Source of the DNA: Lachnospiraceae bacterium
GTDB lineage: Bacteria > Bacillota_A > Clostridia > Lachnospirales > Lachnospiraceae
Reading direction: 5' to 3'
DNA length: 64,000 nucleotides
Assembly: GCA_017516285.1 (NCBI GenBank)
Contig: JAFXDD010000006.1
Coordinates: 62,001-126,000, forward strand
Under the pieces are notes generated by a model, which saw only the letters and a program-made list of their open reading frames with translations, had not been told where the DNA came from and searched no databases. Made by a program: the position numbers and the translations under genes. Shown piece after piece: positions 43,511 to 51,932 of this stretch; the first letter of the stretch is position 1, and the number at the start of each line of letters is the position of its first letter.

Positions 43511-44641
43511 ATGCAAAAGCAAACCCACAAAAAGCAGATGCTCTGGTATGTGAGCGGCATACTGTTTTTTGCAGTGACCTTACTGATTATATATATTGGC
43601 AATGATTGTGTCCCGTTTATGATGGATGATGATTGGTATTCCACCAGACTTTTTGATGAAGAACCGGTGCGTAGTCTGGCTGATGTAATTGCAGCCCAGA
43701 CCTGGCATTTTTTTAACTGGGGCGGCAGATGTATTGCCCATGGTCTTTTGCAGCTTACGCTTATGGCCGGATGGTTCTGGGCGGATATTATTAACGTAAT
43801 TTTTAATATTCTCTTGGCAGCTGTCATTTGTAAGGCAGCCAGAGTAAAGGGGGCTGTGTATTATGCTATGGTATGGGGCATGCTGTATGGCTTGAATGCA
43901 AACTGGAGGCAGAGTCTTTGTTGGCAGTCCGGTGCCGCAAATTACTTGTTTATGACCACCTTTGTGTTGTTCTTTTTGTGGTGCTATGTACGGGAGCTGG
44001 AGGGGCAGTGTAAGCATCTTCCCGGCATTTCTTTGTGGATGTGGCCTCTTGGTCTTGCGGCAGGCTGGAGTAATGAGAATATGGGGCCTACGATATGGCT
44101 GTTGTCTCTGGGCATTATCCTGTATTTATGGGTGAAGGAGCGCAGATGGCACTGGTGGATGCTTTTTGGCAATATTACCAGTCTGATTGGTACATGTATG
44201 GTAATATTGGCACCGGGCAATTTTGTGCGTGCCGAGCAGACCATAACGGACAAGGGGCTTTTGTGGCGTGTGTTTTTACGTTGTTATTCGGAGAGTAAGG
44301 CACTCTTTGAATATATATCACCTACTTTAATCGTTTTGGCTTTTGCTTTATGCATTGGTATGGGTATTTGCAAAATCCGGTTGAGTAAAGCAAATGTGAT
44401 ATATTTACTGGGGGCATTGTTGTCTTGGGGAGCTATGATATTATCGCCACACTATCCTGACAGAGCAACTTTCGGTACCATGGTATTTTTGATTTGTGTG
44501 ATTGTTTCCATGGCTGGTGAGACATTGAAGCAGAGACCGGATTTAAAGCCTTGGCTTTGTGCGGCAGGGGGTGTAATCTGGCTGAGAGGCATGTTTTTTA
44601 TAGCAGAATATATTGGTGTCAGCTGGGGATGGATCAAATAG
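43511..44641 (+). CDS. DUF6056-like polytopic membrane protein
   Basis: A 376-residue protein with about ten transmembrane helices. The first outside loop has MMDDDWYSTRLFDEEP, an acidic motif like the DDD/DDW loop of glycosyltransferase-C-fold proteins and of DUF6056, and NWRQSLCWQSGAANYL further on. It may transfer a lipid-linked sugar to surface polymers, but this is only an analogy. Relatives seem longer, so the C-terminus may be short; no frameshift was seen. AGGAGG from the previous gene end serves as its ribosome site. Confidence 0.7.
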   Translation: MQKQTHKKQMLWYVSGILFFAVTLLIIYIGNDCVPFMMDDDWYSTRLFDEEPVRSLADVIAAQTWHFFNWGGRCIAHGLLQLTLMAGWFWADIINVIFNILLAAVICKAARVKGAVYYAMVWGMLYGLNANWRQSLCWQSGAANYLFMTTFVLFFLWCYVRELEGQCKHLPGISLWMWPLGLAAGWSNENMGPTIWLLSLGIILYLWVKERRWHWWMLFGNITSLIGTCMVILAPGNFVRAEQTITDKGLLWRVFLRCYSESKALFEYISPTLIVLAFALCIGMGICKIRLSKANVIYLLGALLSWGAMILSPHYPDRATFGTMVFLICVIVSMAGETLKQRPDLKPWLCAAGGVIWLRGMFFIAEYIGVSWGWIK

Positions 44642-44660
44642 CAGAAAAAAGTAAAACGAA

Positions 44661-44695
44661 AGGTCGGCAGTCTTGTAAAAGGTTGCCGATTTTTG
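44661..44695 (+). terminator. Terminator after the DUF6056-like gene
   Basis: TCGGCA and TGCCGA arms with an intervening ~14-nt loop, followed by TTTTTG. Confidence 0.6.
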
Positions 44696-44828
44696 CTATA
44701 CGAAACGGAGAAATGGATGGGCAACGGCAATGTTACACATTACAGATAGCGTGAATACTAATGAGTGCTAATAATTTGTCGCAAAGAATAGAAAATGAAA
44801 AAATGTAAAAAAATATTTTACAAACAAG

Positions 44829-44857
44829 TTGATAATACTAAGAAAATCAAGTATAAT
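44829..44857 (+). promoter_or_regulatory. Promoter of the XRE / ImmA-IrrE / PIN-like operon
   Basis: TTGATA (44829-44834), 17-bp spacer, TATAAT (44852-44857). No clear palindromic operator is visible beside it. Confidence 0.75.
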
Positions 44858-44886
44858 ATAACTGAAGAAAGGAAAGGTGTATTGGT

Positions 44887-45255
44887 ATGAGATTTGATGT
44901 ATTGTTTGAACAAAGGGCATTAGTTTCTGAAAAGTTGAAAGAGTGTATTCGCGATAAGGGTTATACCAAGGTTTCTTTTGCTAAAAAGACAGATATTTCC
45001 AGACCTACATTGGATAAATTGTTGAGTGGTACTATTGATAATAAAAGTACTTTTGATAAGCATCTCCAAAAGATTCTTCTTGTGCTAGGAATGACAAGTG
45101 ATGAATTGCTTTTTTATTCTGGTAACATTCAACCGGAAAAGGTCGAAGCAGTGTATTCATTGAACGCACCTACGGATTATGTAATGGACGAGAAGGCTCG
45201 GAAACAATATAGTTTACTTATGGATATATTGGATCTTTGTACCATTTATTATTAG
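44887..45255 (+). CDS. XRE-family helix-turn-helix regulator (antitoxin-like)
   Basis: A 122-residue protein. The N-terminal helix-turn-helix (KLKECIRDKGYTKVSFAKK, then ISRPTLDKLLSGTID) resembles Cro/C1 repressors. The C-terminal ~45 residues are a short tail. It is the first gene of a three-gene operon with an ImmA/IrrE protease; in ICEBs1 and related systems the protease cleaves the XRE repressor. It probably represses its own promoter at 44829. Confidence 0.85.
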   Translation: MRFDVLFEQRALVSEKLKECIRDKGYTKVSFAKKTDISRPTLDKLLSGTIDNKSTFDKHLQKILLVLGMTSDELLFYSGNIQPEKVEAVYSLNAPTDYVMDEKARKQYSLLMDILDLCTIYY

Positions 45256-45265
45256 GGAGATGTGC

Positions 45266-46054
45266 ATGAGCGAAAAAATAACAGCAAAAAATCTGGATCA
45301 GGTTATTCAAAAGAATAAAGCGATAAGGCAGGAGATTGAGCAGTGCGTTATGTTAGTACGTACTACATTTAACCGCATGCAGGTAAGTTCTCCACCGCAG
45401 TTTGCTTTTCAATTGCTTAGAACTTATGGCTTGGTTCAAATGCCTATAGAAAATCCATATTTGTGTGGGGCAATTTATGTAAAAGAAGGAAAGAAAATTC
45501 CATTCATTAATACAGCACTGCCTCGTGTAAACCAATATTTCACAGCATGGCATGAATTGTATCATATTATTTTTGATACTGTATCGTTTGACCATCTGAT
45601 TGAGAATGAGACTACTATAGAAGAACGCAAGGCAGAATACTTTGCTTCACAAATGCTTTTGGGTAATCTGATGCCATACTTTTTGGATTTGCCAAAAGAA
45701 ATGGATTTGCAGTCAAAGATATACAATTGTATGACCGTATTTCAGACACCATATAAGGCAGTTATGATTGCATTGTATGAAGCGGCAGCGCAGTTGGATA
45801 ACAATGAATTAATGGCTACAATAAAAGAAAACTTTGATAATGCAACTGCTGGGATTGCAGAACGATTTATTGAGCTTGGCTTGGATAATACATTGGTCTT
45901 GCCATCGTATGTTGTGGATGTAAGTTCTTTACAGGCCAAGATAAAAAGCAGTGAGCAGGCAAGACCGGAGCTTAGTTACCACAAGGATAATGAGGTATTC
46001 TTGGATAATATTATAAAAGAAATCAAATTGATTACAGGGGAATTATATGCTTAA
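45266..46054 (+). CDS. ImmA/IrrE-family metallopeptidase
   Basis: About 262 residues. The zinc motif HEXXH appears as WHELYHIIFD (near 93-102), followed by the third ligand region ERKAEYFASQMLL (near 120), as in ImmA and IrrE. These peptidases cut a partner repressor on a signal such as DNA damage. AGGGAG (45254-45259) sets the ATG at 45266; ATG 45260 is too close. It starts 10 bp after the regulator and overlaps the third gene by 8 bp, so the three are translated together. Confidence 0.9.
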   Translation: MSEKITAKNLDQVIQKNKAIRQEIEQCVMLVRTTFNRMQVSSPPQFAFQLLRTYGLVQMPIENPYLCGAIYVKEGKKIPFINTALPRVNQYFTAWHELYHIIFDTVSFDHLIENETTIEERKAEYFASQMLLGNLMPYFLDLPKEMDLQSKIYNCMTVFQTPYKAVMIALYEAAAQLDNNELMATIKENFDNATAGIAERFIELGLDNTLVLPSYVVDVSSLQAKIKSSEQARPELSYHKDNEVFLDNIIKEIKLITGELYA

Positions 46055-46889
46055 TATACCAGTTTGCGATAAATATAATGGAGAAAAGAAAATTGCATTA
46101 TTAGATAATTCAACCATTGCGTTTATGCATCAGCTTGAACAGAAAGGATGTCACCCGAAATATTTGCTTAAAGGGTATGACGTTATATTTCTTCCTGCAT
46201 GGGTAGCGGAAGAGGTTCAGGATTCGGAATATAGAGAAAGGTATGTTGAATCATTGTGCCAAAGCGGAATCCCTATCCGGCTTATTAAAGAAGAATTTTA
46301 TGGGGAACTGATGGATGGTGAGGAAATATATCTGTACGAGATTGTGAAGGCATCTGTATCACGTTTGGGTGCATTCTTGAAATATTTGCGTCTTAATGTA
46401 GAAAAGAAAGATCCATTAGATATGGACGCATATGAAGAGTGGATCCGGGATATGTATGCAAATTGGCCGGTGGTTCATGAAATTACAATTAACGGGCGTG
46501 TGAAAAAGAAAAATGCAGGGGAGATATCTTTGACGATTTTAGCAGAGATATTTTCCTGGCATTATTCTGATACGGATATCCTTACTGTATATACGCAGGA
46601 TACAGATGCTTATGAGTTCCAAAAATCGGCAGAGGAAAGATTGAAAAAAGTATTTGTTGATAAGCTTCCGGTGAGTGTTACATATCGTTCCAATGATTCA
46701 ATTCTGTGCCAGTTGTATAGAGATGGGAAGTTGACATTAGAGAAAGTTTGCGAACTGCGTAAGGATGTAAGGACGGTGACTTATACGATTATGCGTGAGG
46801 ATAAGACCGTTGCGGTGGAAACGAGGGTTCTTGGAAATGAGGAGTTTTGCGGGTTGGTACAGGATGAGGCGGTGCAGATTGTTTTTTAG
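46047..46889 (+). CDS. PIN-like protein, putative toxin/effector of the XRE-ImmA operon
   Basis: A 280-residue protein of no certain family. A PIN-like acidic pattern can be seen: IALLDNSTIAFM (D21 region), AWVAEEVQDSEYR (E near 58), KNAGEISLTILAEIF (E near 157) and VYTQDTDAYEF (D near 188). This spacing would suit a metal-dependent ribonuclease. The rest is helical and charged. Overlap with the protease gene argues for a three-part module: repressor, protease, effector. A PIN assignment is inference from motif order. Confidence 0.55.
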   Translation: MLNIPVCDKYNGEKKIALLDNSTIAFMHQLEQKGCHPKYLLKGYDVIFLPAWVAEEVQDSEYRERYVESLCQSGIPIRLIKEEFYGELMDGEEIYLYEIVKASVSRLGAFLKYLRLNVEKKDPLDMDAYEEWIRDMYANWPVVHEITINGRVKKKNAGEISLTILAEIFSWHYSDTDILTVYTQDTDAYEFQKSAEERLKKVFVDKLPVSVTYRSNDSILCQLYRDGKLTLEKVCELRKDVRTVTYTIMREDKTVAVETRVLGNEEFCGLVQDEAVQIVF

Positions 46890-46904
46890 AGGGAAATATG
46901 TCTG

Positions 46905-46940
46905 AGACTTAGTTCGAAAGAATTAGGTCTTTTTCTTTTT
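46905..46940 (+). terminator. Terminator of the XRE-ImmA-PIN operon
   Basis: AGACTTAGTTC (46905-46915), GAAA tetraloop, GAATTAGGTCT (46920-46930), two G-U pairs, then a TTTTTCTTTTT tract. Confidence 0.9.
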
Positions 46941-47010
46941 GCTATTTTCTTACACAAAAGGTTGCATGACTTTCGGATGCGAAAGCAATACAAAAGTAAA
47001 TGTAATAATA

Positions 47011-47053
47011 ACGAAAGAAAATAGTTGACAAACGAAAGCAAGTGATGTATGAT
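47011..47053 (+). promoter_or_regulatory. Promoter of the sugar-phosphate operon with ACGAAAG direct repeats
   Basis: TTGACA (47025-47030), 17 bp, TATGAT (47048-47053). ACGAAAG occurs at 47011-47017 and 47032-47038, 21 bp apart, on either side of the -35. Such CGAAA repeats at two-turn spacing suit a DeoR-family repressor, though no such gene is in the window. Confidence 0.7.
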
Positions 47054-47086
47054 AGGGACAAATGATGAATAGAGGAGAGTTAATTT

Positions 47087-47791
47087 ATGTACAAGGGATT
47101 AGGCATAAGACCGCCTTTCTTTGAGGTGGGTCCGAAGGCATATCTTTATGGAGAGCAGATGCTTGCGCTTGCAAAGGTTATTGACAAGACAGCCATGAAG
47201 TATGATGTAGACGTTATCGTTACACCGCAGTATACAGATATTCCGCTTTTGGCAAATAATACAGAGCGTATTTTTGTTTTTGCCCAGCACATGGACTGTC
47301 TGCCTGTGGGAAGAGGGCTTGGAAGTGTATTACCTGAGGCTGTAAAGGCAGCCGGAGCCAAGGGAGTTATGCTGAACCACGCAGAAATGCCGCTTACCAT
47401 GGAGGAAATTAAAAGGACCATTGAGCGTGCTGACGAGGTGGGGCTGGGTACCATTGTCTGTGCCAATACAGTAGAAGATGTAAAGACTATCGCACTTATG
47501 GGACCTAATATGATTGTGGCAGAGCCTACCGATTTGATTGGGACAGGTGAGACCAGTGACAGCAATTATGTTTTAGATACCATTAAAACCGTGGAGGAAA
47601 TCAATCCTGACATTATGGTGTTGCAGGCTGCCGGCATTTCTAATGGACAAGATGTTTACAATATGATTAAGCTGGGTGCCCAGGCAACCGGTTCTACCAG
47701 CGGCATTATTAAGGCAGCAGACCCTTATGCTATGGTAGAGGAGATGCTTTATAATGTGCGTAAGGCATGGGATGAGGTGAATGGCCGATGA
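47087..47791 (+). CDS. Triose-phosphate-isomerase-like protein
   Basis: A 234-residue TIM-barrel, shorter than bacterial TpiA (~250) and closer to archaeal TIM. Motifs: the catalytic His in NHAEMPL (near 97), a Glu in AEPTDLIGTGE (near 145), and AAGISNGQDV / GSTSGIIKA for phosphate binding. In this operon it is likely an isomerase for a short-chain ketose phosphate (as in erythritol-type isomerases) instead of the housekeeping glycolytic enzyme. The stop overlaps the next start by 4 bp (ATGA). Confidence 0.82.
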   Translation: MYKGLGIRPPFFEVGPKAYLYGEQMLALAKVIDKTAMKYDVDVIVTPQYTDIPLLANNTERIFVFAQHMDCLPVGRGLGSVLPEAVKAAGAKGVMLNHAEMPLTMEEIKRTIERADEVGLGTIVCANTVEDVKTIALMGPNMIVAEPTDLIGTGETSDSNYVLDTIKTVEEINPDIMVLQAAGISNGQDVYNMIKLGAQATGSTSGIIKAADPYAMVEEMLYNVRKAWDEVNGR

Positions 47792-48384
47792 AAAAAGAAG
47801 CGTTGCTGCAGGCAAGGCAGGCCTACATAACAGAGAGTGAATGTATTATGCAGATGCTTAACTACTTCGATGAAGAGGTGTACAGTAAGGCTGTGGAGCT
47901 TTTAAAGAATGCACCCCGTATCGGTACCAGTGGCTGTGGTCACAGTGGTATTATGTGCCGGCATTTTGCGCATCTTATGTGTTGCATAGAGCGTCCTGCC
48001 AGATTTATTTCCCCGGCAGAGGCGGTTCATGGTGCTACCGGTTTCCTTCAGCAGGGGGATGTAATGGTCCTTGCTTCCAGGGGAGGCAAGACAGCAGAGC
48101 TTTTACCTATTGTTGATATATGCAAAAAGAAGGGGATTCACATCATTGCTATTACAGAGAATATGGAATCTCCGTTGGCACTTTCAGCAGATGTGGTGAT
48201 TAAGCAATATGTGAACCGGGAAACGGACAAGTACAATTGTCAGGGGACTACGTCCTCTACTTCGCTGGCTGTGATTTTTCATGTATTACAGACAGCCTTG
48301 ATTGAGGAAACCGATTTTCGAAATGAGCAGTTTGCCGTAGTGCATCCGGGTGGTGCCGTAGGCGAGAGATTGAACGCAAAGTAA
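47788..48384 (+). CDS. SIS-domain sugar-phosphate isomerase (KpsF/GutQ-like, no CBS)
   Basis: A 198-residue single SIS domain with GTSGCGHSGIMCRHFAHLM, ASRGGKTAELLPIV and the C-terminal FAVVHPGGAVGERL. KpsF/GutQ proteins isomerise ribulose 5-phosphate to arabinose 5-phosphate and add CBS domains; this one has only the SIS part. It may interconvert a ketose and aldose phosphate in the pathway of its neighbours. It starts inside the stop of the TIM-like gene. Confidence 0.83.
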   Translation: MKKEALLQARQAYITESECIMQMLNYFDEEVYSKAVELLKNAPRIGTSGCGHSGIMCRHFAHLMCCIERPARFISPAEAVHGATGFLQQGDVMVLASRGGKTAELLPIVDICKKKGIHIIAITENMESPLALSADVVIKQYVNRETDKYNCQGTTSSTSLAVIFHVLQTALIEETDFRNEQFAVVHPGGAVGERLNAK

Positions 48385-48451
48385 TCCTGTAAAAGTGTGT
48401 TTGGTGTTGCAAAAGCACCTTAAATATTATAATATAAGTGAGGAATTTATT

Positions 48452-49072
48452 ATGGAATTTAAAGTTTATCAGAAAGAATTAGAATTAAAGTCAAGAGGAT
48501 GGATACCTACCTTCCATGACGTATCAAAGGAAGTTATTGAGATTGTGGAGGCATCCGGAGTAAAGAATGGTACCGTTACGATTACATCCCATCATACCAC
48601 CTGTTCTGTTATGATTCAGGAATGCTCTCATGATATTGACTCTTTTGATTTGGAGTATTTACAGCACGATTTATTAGATATTATGAGAAAGATGATTCCG
48701 GATTTTGCAGAGGAAGGTCAGTATCGTCATCCGGGCCCGATTCATGCAAAGTTTGGCAGATATGTAGATGAGCCGGGAGATTACACCAGTATGAATACGG
48801 ACGGACATCTTCGCAGTGCATTCTTTGGCAGAAGTGAATCTATGACCATTAAGGACGGAGTACTGGACGGTGGAGAATTTGCACATGTTTACTTTGTAGA
48901 CTGGGATCATGTACGTGCCCGCCGCAGACAGTTGAATATCACTGTTATGGGTACTACAGAGGATGTAGGAGACAGAAAGTGGAACAATGGTGAGGTTATC
49001 AATACTCTCCGTAAGTACACAGACGAAGAAAAGGCACATGACGTTCATTACACACTGCAGCAGCAGAGATAA
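48452..49072 (+). CDS. YjbQ-family protein
   Basis: A 206-residue protein with the UPF0047/YjbQ motifs HHTTCSVMIQE (near 49-59) and DGHLRSAFFGRSE (near 116-128). Standard YjbQ is ~135 residues; this one has a ~50-residue insert with PGPIHAKFGRYVDEPGDY. YjbQ has been reported with secondary thiamine-phosphate synthase activity in vitro; the physiological role is unclear. A GAGG site precedes the ATG at 48452. Its presence within a sugar-phosphate operon is unusual. Confidence 0.85.
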   Translation: MEFKVYQKELELKSRGWIPTFHDVSKEVIEIVEASGVKNGTVTITSHHTTCSVMIQECSHDIDSFDLEYLQHDLLDIMRKMIPDFAEEGQYRHPGPIHAKFGRYVDEPGDYTSMNTDGHLRSAFFGRSESMTIKDGVLDGGEFAHVYFVDWDHVRARRRQLNITVMGTTEDVGDRKWNNGEVINTLRKYTDEEKAHDVHYTLQQQR

Positions 49073-49099
49073 GTTCTTGAAACGAGAGAGGAGTTTATT

Positions 49100-49774
49100 A
49101 TGTTATATATTTTAGATACTGCAGATTTGGCAGCAATTAAGCATTGTAACGAATATTACCCGCTTGCCGGTGTTACTACCAATCCTTCTATCATTGCAAA
49201 GGAAAAGGGTGATTTCTGGCAGTTGGTAAAGGCAATCAGAAACATTATCGGTGAAGACAAGATGCTTCATGTACAGACCACACAGAAGGAAGCTTCTAAG
49301 ATTGTAGAAGAAGCAAAGCTTCTGAAGGAAGAATTAAAGGGTGAATTTTATGTGAAGATTCCAATTGGCGAAGAAGGCCTTAAGGCAACTATGGAATTAA
49401 AGAAGCTGGGCATCGGTGTAACAATGACCGCTATCTTTACTCCGGCTCAGGCACTTATCGCTGCCATGGCAGGTGCAAGCTTTGTAGCTCCGTATGTAAA
49501 CAGACTGGATAATATTCTCGGTGATGGCACAGAAGTAGTAGCAGAAATCGTAAATCAGTTAGAGCTTTTTGGCTCTGAGTGCAAGGTATTGGCTGCAAGC
49601 TTCAAGAATGCAGAGCAGGTACATAAGTGTGCATCCGCAGGCTGCCACAGTGTAACAGTAGCTGCCGATATCTTAAAGACCGTGATTTCTCATCCAATGA
49701 CAGATGCAGCCATTGCAGGCTTCGACAAGGATTGGACAAGTGTTTACGGAGACAAGACTATCTTGGATTTCTAG
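49100..49774 (+). CDS. Transaldolase / fructose-6-phosphate-aldolase-like enzyme
   Basis: A 224-residue class I aldolase of the small transaldolase family. The Schiff-base Lys is in FYVKIPI (near residue 90); VTTNPSIIAKE near 24-34 and FVAPYVNRLDNILGDG near 133-148 are family hallmarks. It would split or join a ketose phosphate and probably ends the pathway formed by the upstream isomerases. AGAGAGGAG precedes the ATG. The last 4 bp overlap the convergent AraC gene. Confidence 0.88.
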   Translation: MLYILDTADLAAIKHCNEYYPLAGVTTNPSIIAKEKGDFWQLVKAIRNIIGEDKMLHVQTTQKEASKIVEEAKLLKEELKGEFYVKIPIGEEGLKATMELKKLGIGVTMTAIFTPAQALIAAMAGASFVAPYVNRLDNILGDGTEVVAEIVNQLELFGSECKVLAASFKNAEQVHKCASAGCHSVTVAADILKTVISHPMTDAAIAGFDKDWTSVYGDKTILDF

Positions 49775-50523
49775 GTCTCTTTTCTGACCTGTCCGGGTGT
49801 CTTGCCAAAGTGATTTTTAAATATTCTGCAAAAGTAATTATAATTGTCGTAGCCAAGGTGGCTTGCTACGGCGTGTAAAGTCATTTCCCTGCTGACTATC
49901 AGCTCACGGGCCAGTGTAAGCTTGCGCTCGTTAATATAGTCAGTCAGGGTTTTTTGCATTTCTTTCTTAAAAATAGCAGAAGTATATTCTTTGGATAAAT
50001 TCAACTCGTTACTGATAAGGTGCAAGGACAATTTGTCATGAATATGCTCGTCTATGTATTTCAGCATGCGGTCTACGTGCTCATTGGTACATTCCGGTGC
50101 TGTGCTGTCTAAGAGCTCGTAAAGAAGATATTCCAGCATAAGGGTACATTTCTCCTTGGAAAAGTAAAGCGGAGAAAGGTGGCTGGTAGGAAATATGCTA
50201 ACCAGCTTACGCATATTGCCTGTAACGCATTTTGGCAGAAAAAGTGAAAACGGAAAGCTAACATGGTCATTGGCCAGAAAGTTAAAACTAACGTAGCTGA
50301 CCGGTTCAGTACCCTTTTCTCTGATGTAAACGGTGCCTGGTGGGAAAAAGACAGCATCATTTTTGTGCATCACATAAGGGACACCATTGGCATAATAGGT
50401 CATGCTGCCTTCCAGTACAAAGGTAAAATCATAGAAATCTATGGTGCGCAGGTTAATGTTGCTGCATCCTGGAACAGTAATATTACAGTAGTGGGTTAAT
50501 TCTTTTACTAAATGATAGGACAT
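49771..50523 (-). CDS. AraC-family regulator with cupin sensor domain
   Basis: A 250-residue protein. The N-terminal cupin-like ligand domain (PGCSNINLRTIDFYDFTFV..; YYANGVPYVMHKNDAVFFPPGTVYI) is followed by a C-terminal AraC helix-turn-helix pair (SLHLISNELNLSKEYTSAIF; ASHLGYDNYNYFCRIFKNHFG). It is convergent with the aldolase gene and divergent from the CapA-like gene. AAGGAGA precedes the ATG on the minus strand, and a TATAAT lies about 45 bp upstream of it. Target unknown. Confidence 0.9.
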   Translation of the reverse strand: MSYHLVKELTHYCNITVPGCSNINLRTIDFYDFTFVLEGSMTYYANGVPYVMHKNDAVFFPPGTVYIREKGTEPVSYVSFNFLANDHVSFPFSLFLPKCVTGNMRKLVSIFPTSHLSPLYFSKEKCTLMLEYLLYELLDSTAPECTNEHVDRMLKYIDEHIHDKLSLHLISNELNLSKEYTSAIFKKEMQKTLTDYINERKLTLARELIVSREMTLHAVASHLGYDNYNYFCRIFKNHFGKTPGQVRKET

Positions 50524-50639
50524 AGTATCTCCTTAAGATAATGCTAATAATTATGTAAATATTATATCATTTTTGGAATGTTAGTAAAGTGTAATATTAA
50601 AATAGTGCAAAAAATAAAGAAAGGTGATAATAGGGTTAC

Positions 50640-50669
50640 TTGAAGCATATACCGATGAAAATTTATAAT
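50640..50669 (+). promoter_or_regulatory. Promoter of the CapA-like gene
   Basis: TTGAAG (50640-50645), 18-bp spacer, TATAAT (50664-50669). Confidence 0.55.
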
Positions 50670-50726
50670 AGAATTAAGTCTTATTTGAAAAAGGCTTTCT
50701 ATTTTACATAAAAGAGAGGTATGTCC

Positions 50727-51824
50727 ATGAAAACTTTATTATTAGGTGATATGTCACCTACCGTATTAACGGATCCATTGTTTGAGTCGGGAGATGTAGA
50801 AGCTTTGTTTTCTGACACTGTTTCCCTGTTTGAAGGAAATGACGTGAATTTTGTGAATTTAGAGTGTGCATTAACAGAAAGCACCAAATCTATTGAAAAG
50901 TTTGGTCCGCCTTTAAAAGCTTGTGCAAATGTGGCAAAGGTTTTAAAGGAAGTAGGCGTAAATTACTGTGGTCTCAGTAACAATCATATTTTCGACTTCG
51001 GCATTCAGGGTGCTTTAGATACCATGAAAGCCTTAGACGAGGCAGGTATTGCATATACCGGTTTTGGAGAAAATTATGAGGACTCCAGAAGGGACCTTGT
51101 AGTGACTGTAAACGGGGAAAAGCTGGCTATTATTGCCGTTTGTGAGCATGAGTATTCTTATGCGTTGGAAGACCGCATGGGCAGCAGACCTTATGACGAA
51201 TACCACACCATGGAGGATATCCGTAAGGCAAAGGAAACTTGTGACAGAGTAGTAGTAATTTATCATGGTGGCAAAGAGCACTGCGGATACCCATCTCCGA
51301 GACTGCGCAGACTCTGCCGTGCTATGGTCAGAAACGGTGCAGACGTGGTACTTTGTCAGCATAGCCATTGTATTGGCTGTTATGAGCAGTATGAGAATTG
51401 TCACATTTTGTATGGACAGGGCAATTTCCACTTTGTAAAGCCGGCTTTTATTAATCCGGACATGGCAAAAACCTGGAATAATTCATTGGCTGTAAAATAC
51501 GATACAACAGACAATGCCATAGAGTTTATTCCACTGGTAGTGGAAGGCAGCGGTATTGCTCTGGCAAAGGGGGATGAGGCAGAAAGTATTATGCAAGCAT
51601 TTGCGGCACGTAATGAAGAATTGGCAGACGGACGCTGGAAGGAAGGCTGGCACGCATTCTGTGAAAGCATGAAGGATATGTATGTGGGTGCGATTGAAAG
51701 GGCGTGTGCTCCGGATGCAACCGAGCAGGAAAATAAACGCTTTGGTCATTACCTGGATTGTGAAGCACATACGGATGTATGGAGAGAGCTGTTCCCAACT
51801 GCAAATATGACGAATGAAAAGTAA
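50727..51824 (+). CDS. CapA-family (poly-gamma-glutamate capsule type) metallophosphatase-like protein
   Basis: About 365 residues. The calcineurin-like CapA pattern is clear: LLLGDMSPT at the N-terminus, FVNLECALTES (near 48), GLSNNHIFDFG (near 88), YHGGKEHCGYP (near 175) and CQHSHCIGCYE with GQGNFHF (near 205-230). It lacks the N-terminal anchor of true capsule CapA, so it is probably cytoplasmic. CapA-like proteins of unknown role are common in gut clostridia. AGAGAGG (50713-50719) supports ATG 50727 over 50721. Confidence 0.87.
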   Translation: MKTLLLGDMSPTVLTDPLFESGDVEALFSDTVSLFEGNDVNFVNLECALTESTKSIEKFGPPLKACANVAKVLKEVGVNYCGLSNNHIFDFGIQGALDTMKALDEAGIAYTGFGENYEDSRRDLVVTVNGEKLAIIAVCEHEYSYALEDRMGSRPYDEYHTMEDIRKAKETCDRVVVIYHGGKEHCGYPSPRLRRLCRAMVRNGADVVLCQHSHCIGCYEQYENCHILYGQGNFHFVKPAFINPDMAKTWNNSLAVKYDTTDNAIEFIPLVVEGSGIALAKGDEAESIMQAFAARNEELADGRWKEGWHAFCESMKDMYVGAIERACAPDATEQENKRFGHYLDCEAHTDVWRELFPTANMTNEK

Positions 51825-51932
51825 AAAAAAATTGTGACAAAAACGCCTTCTCGTGCATATATGTAATAGAGGCAAATATTATTCATCTGATATTTCACTT
51901 CTAAAATCATATCTTAACTAGGAGGAATTTTT

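Noticed and set aside
47087..47791. Housekeeping glycolytic tpiA
   Set aside because: The protein is short and archaeal-like and lies in a peripheral sugar-phosphate operon away from gap/pgk/gpm genes.
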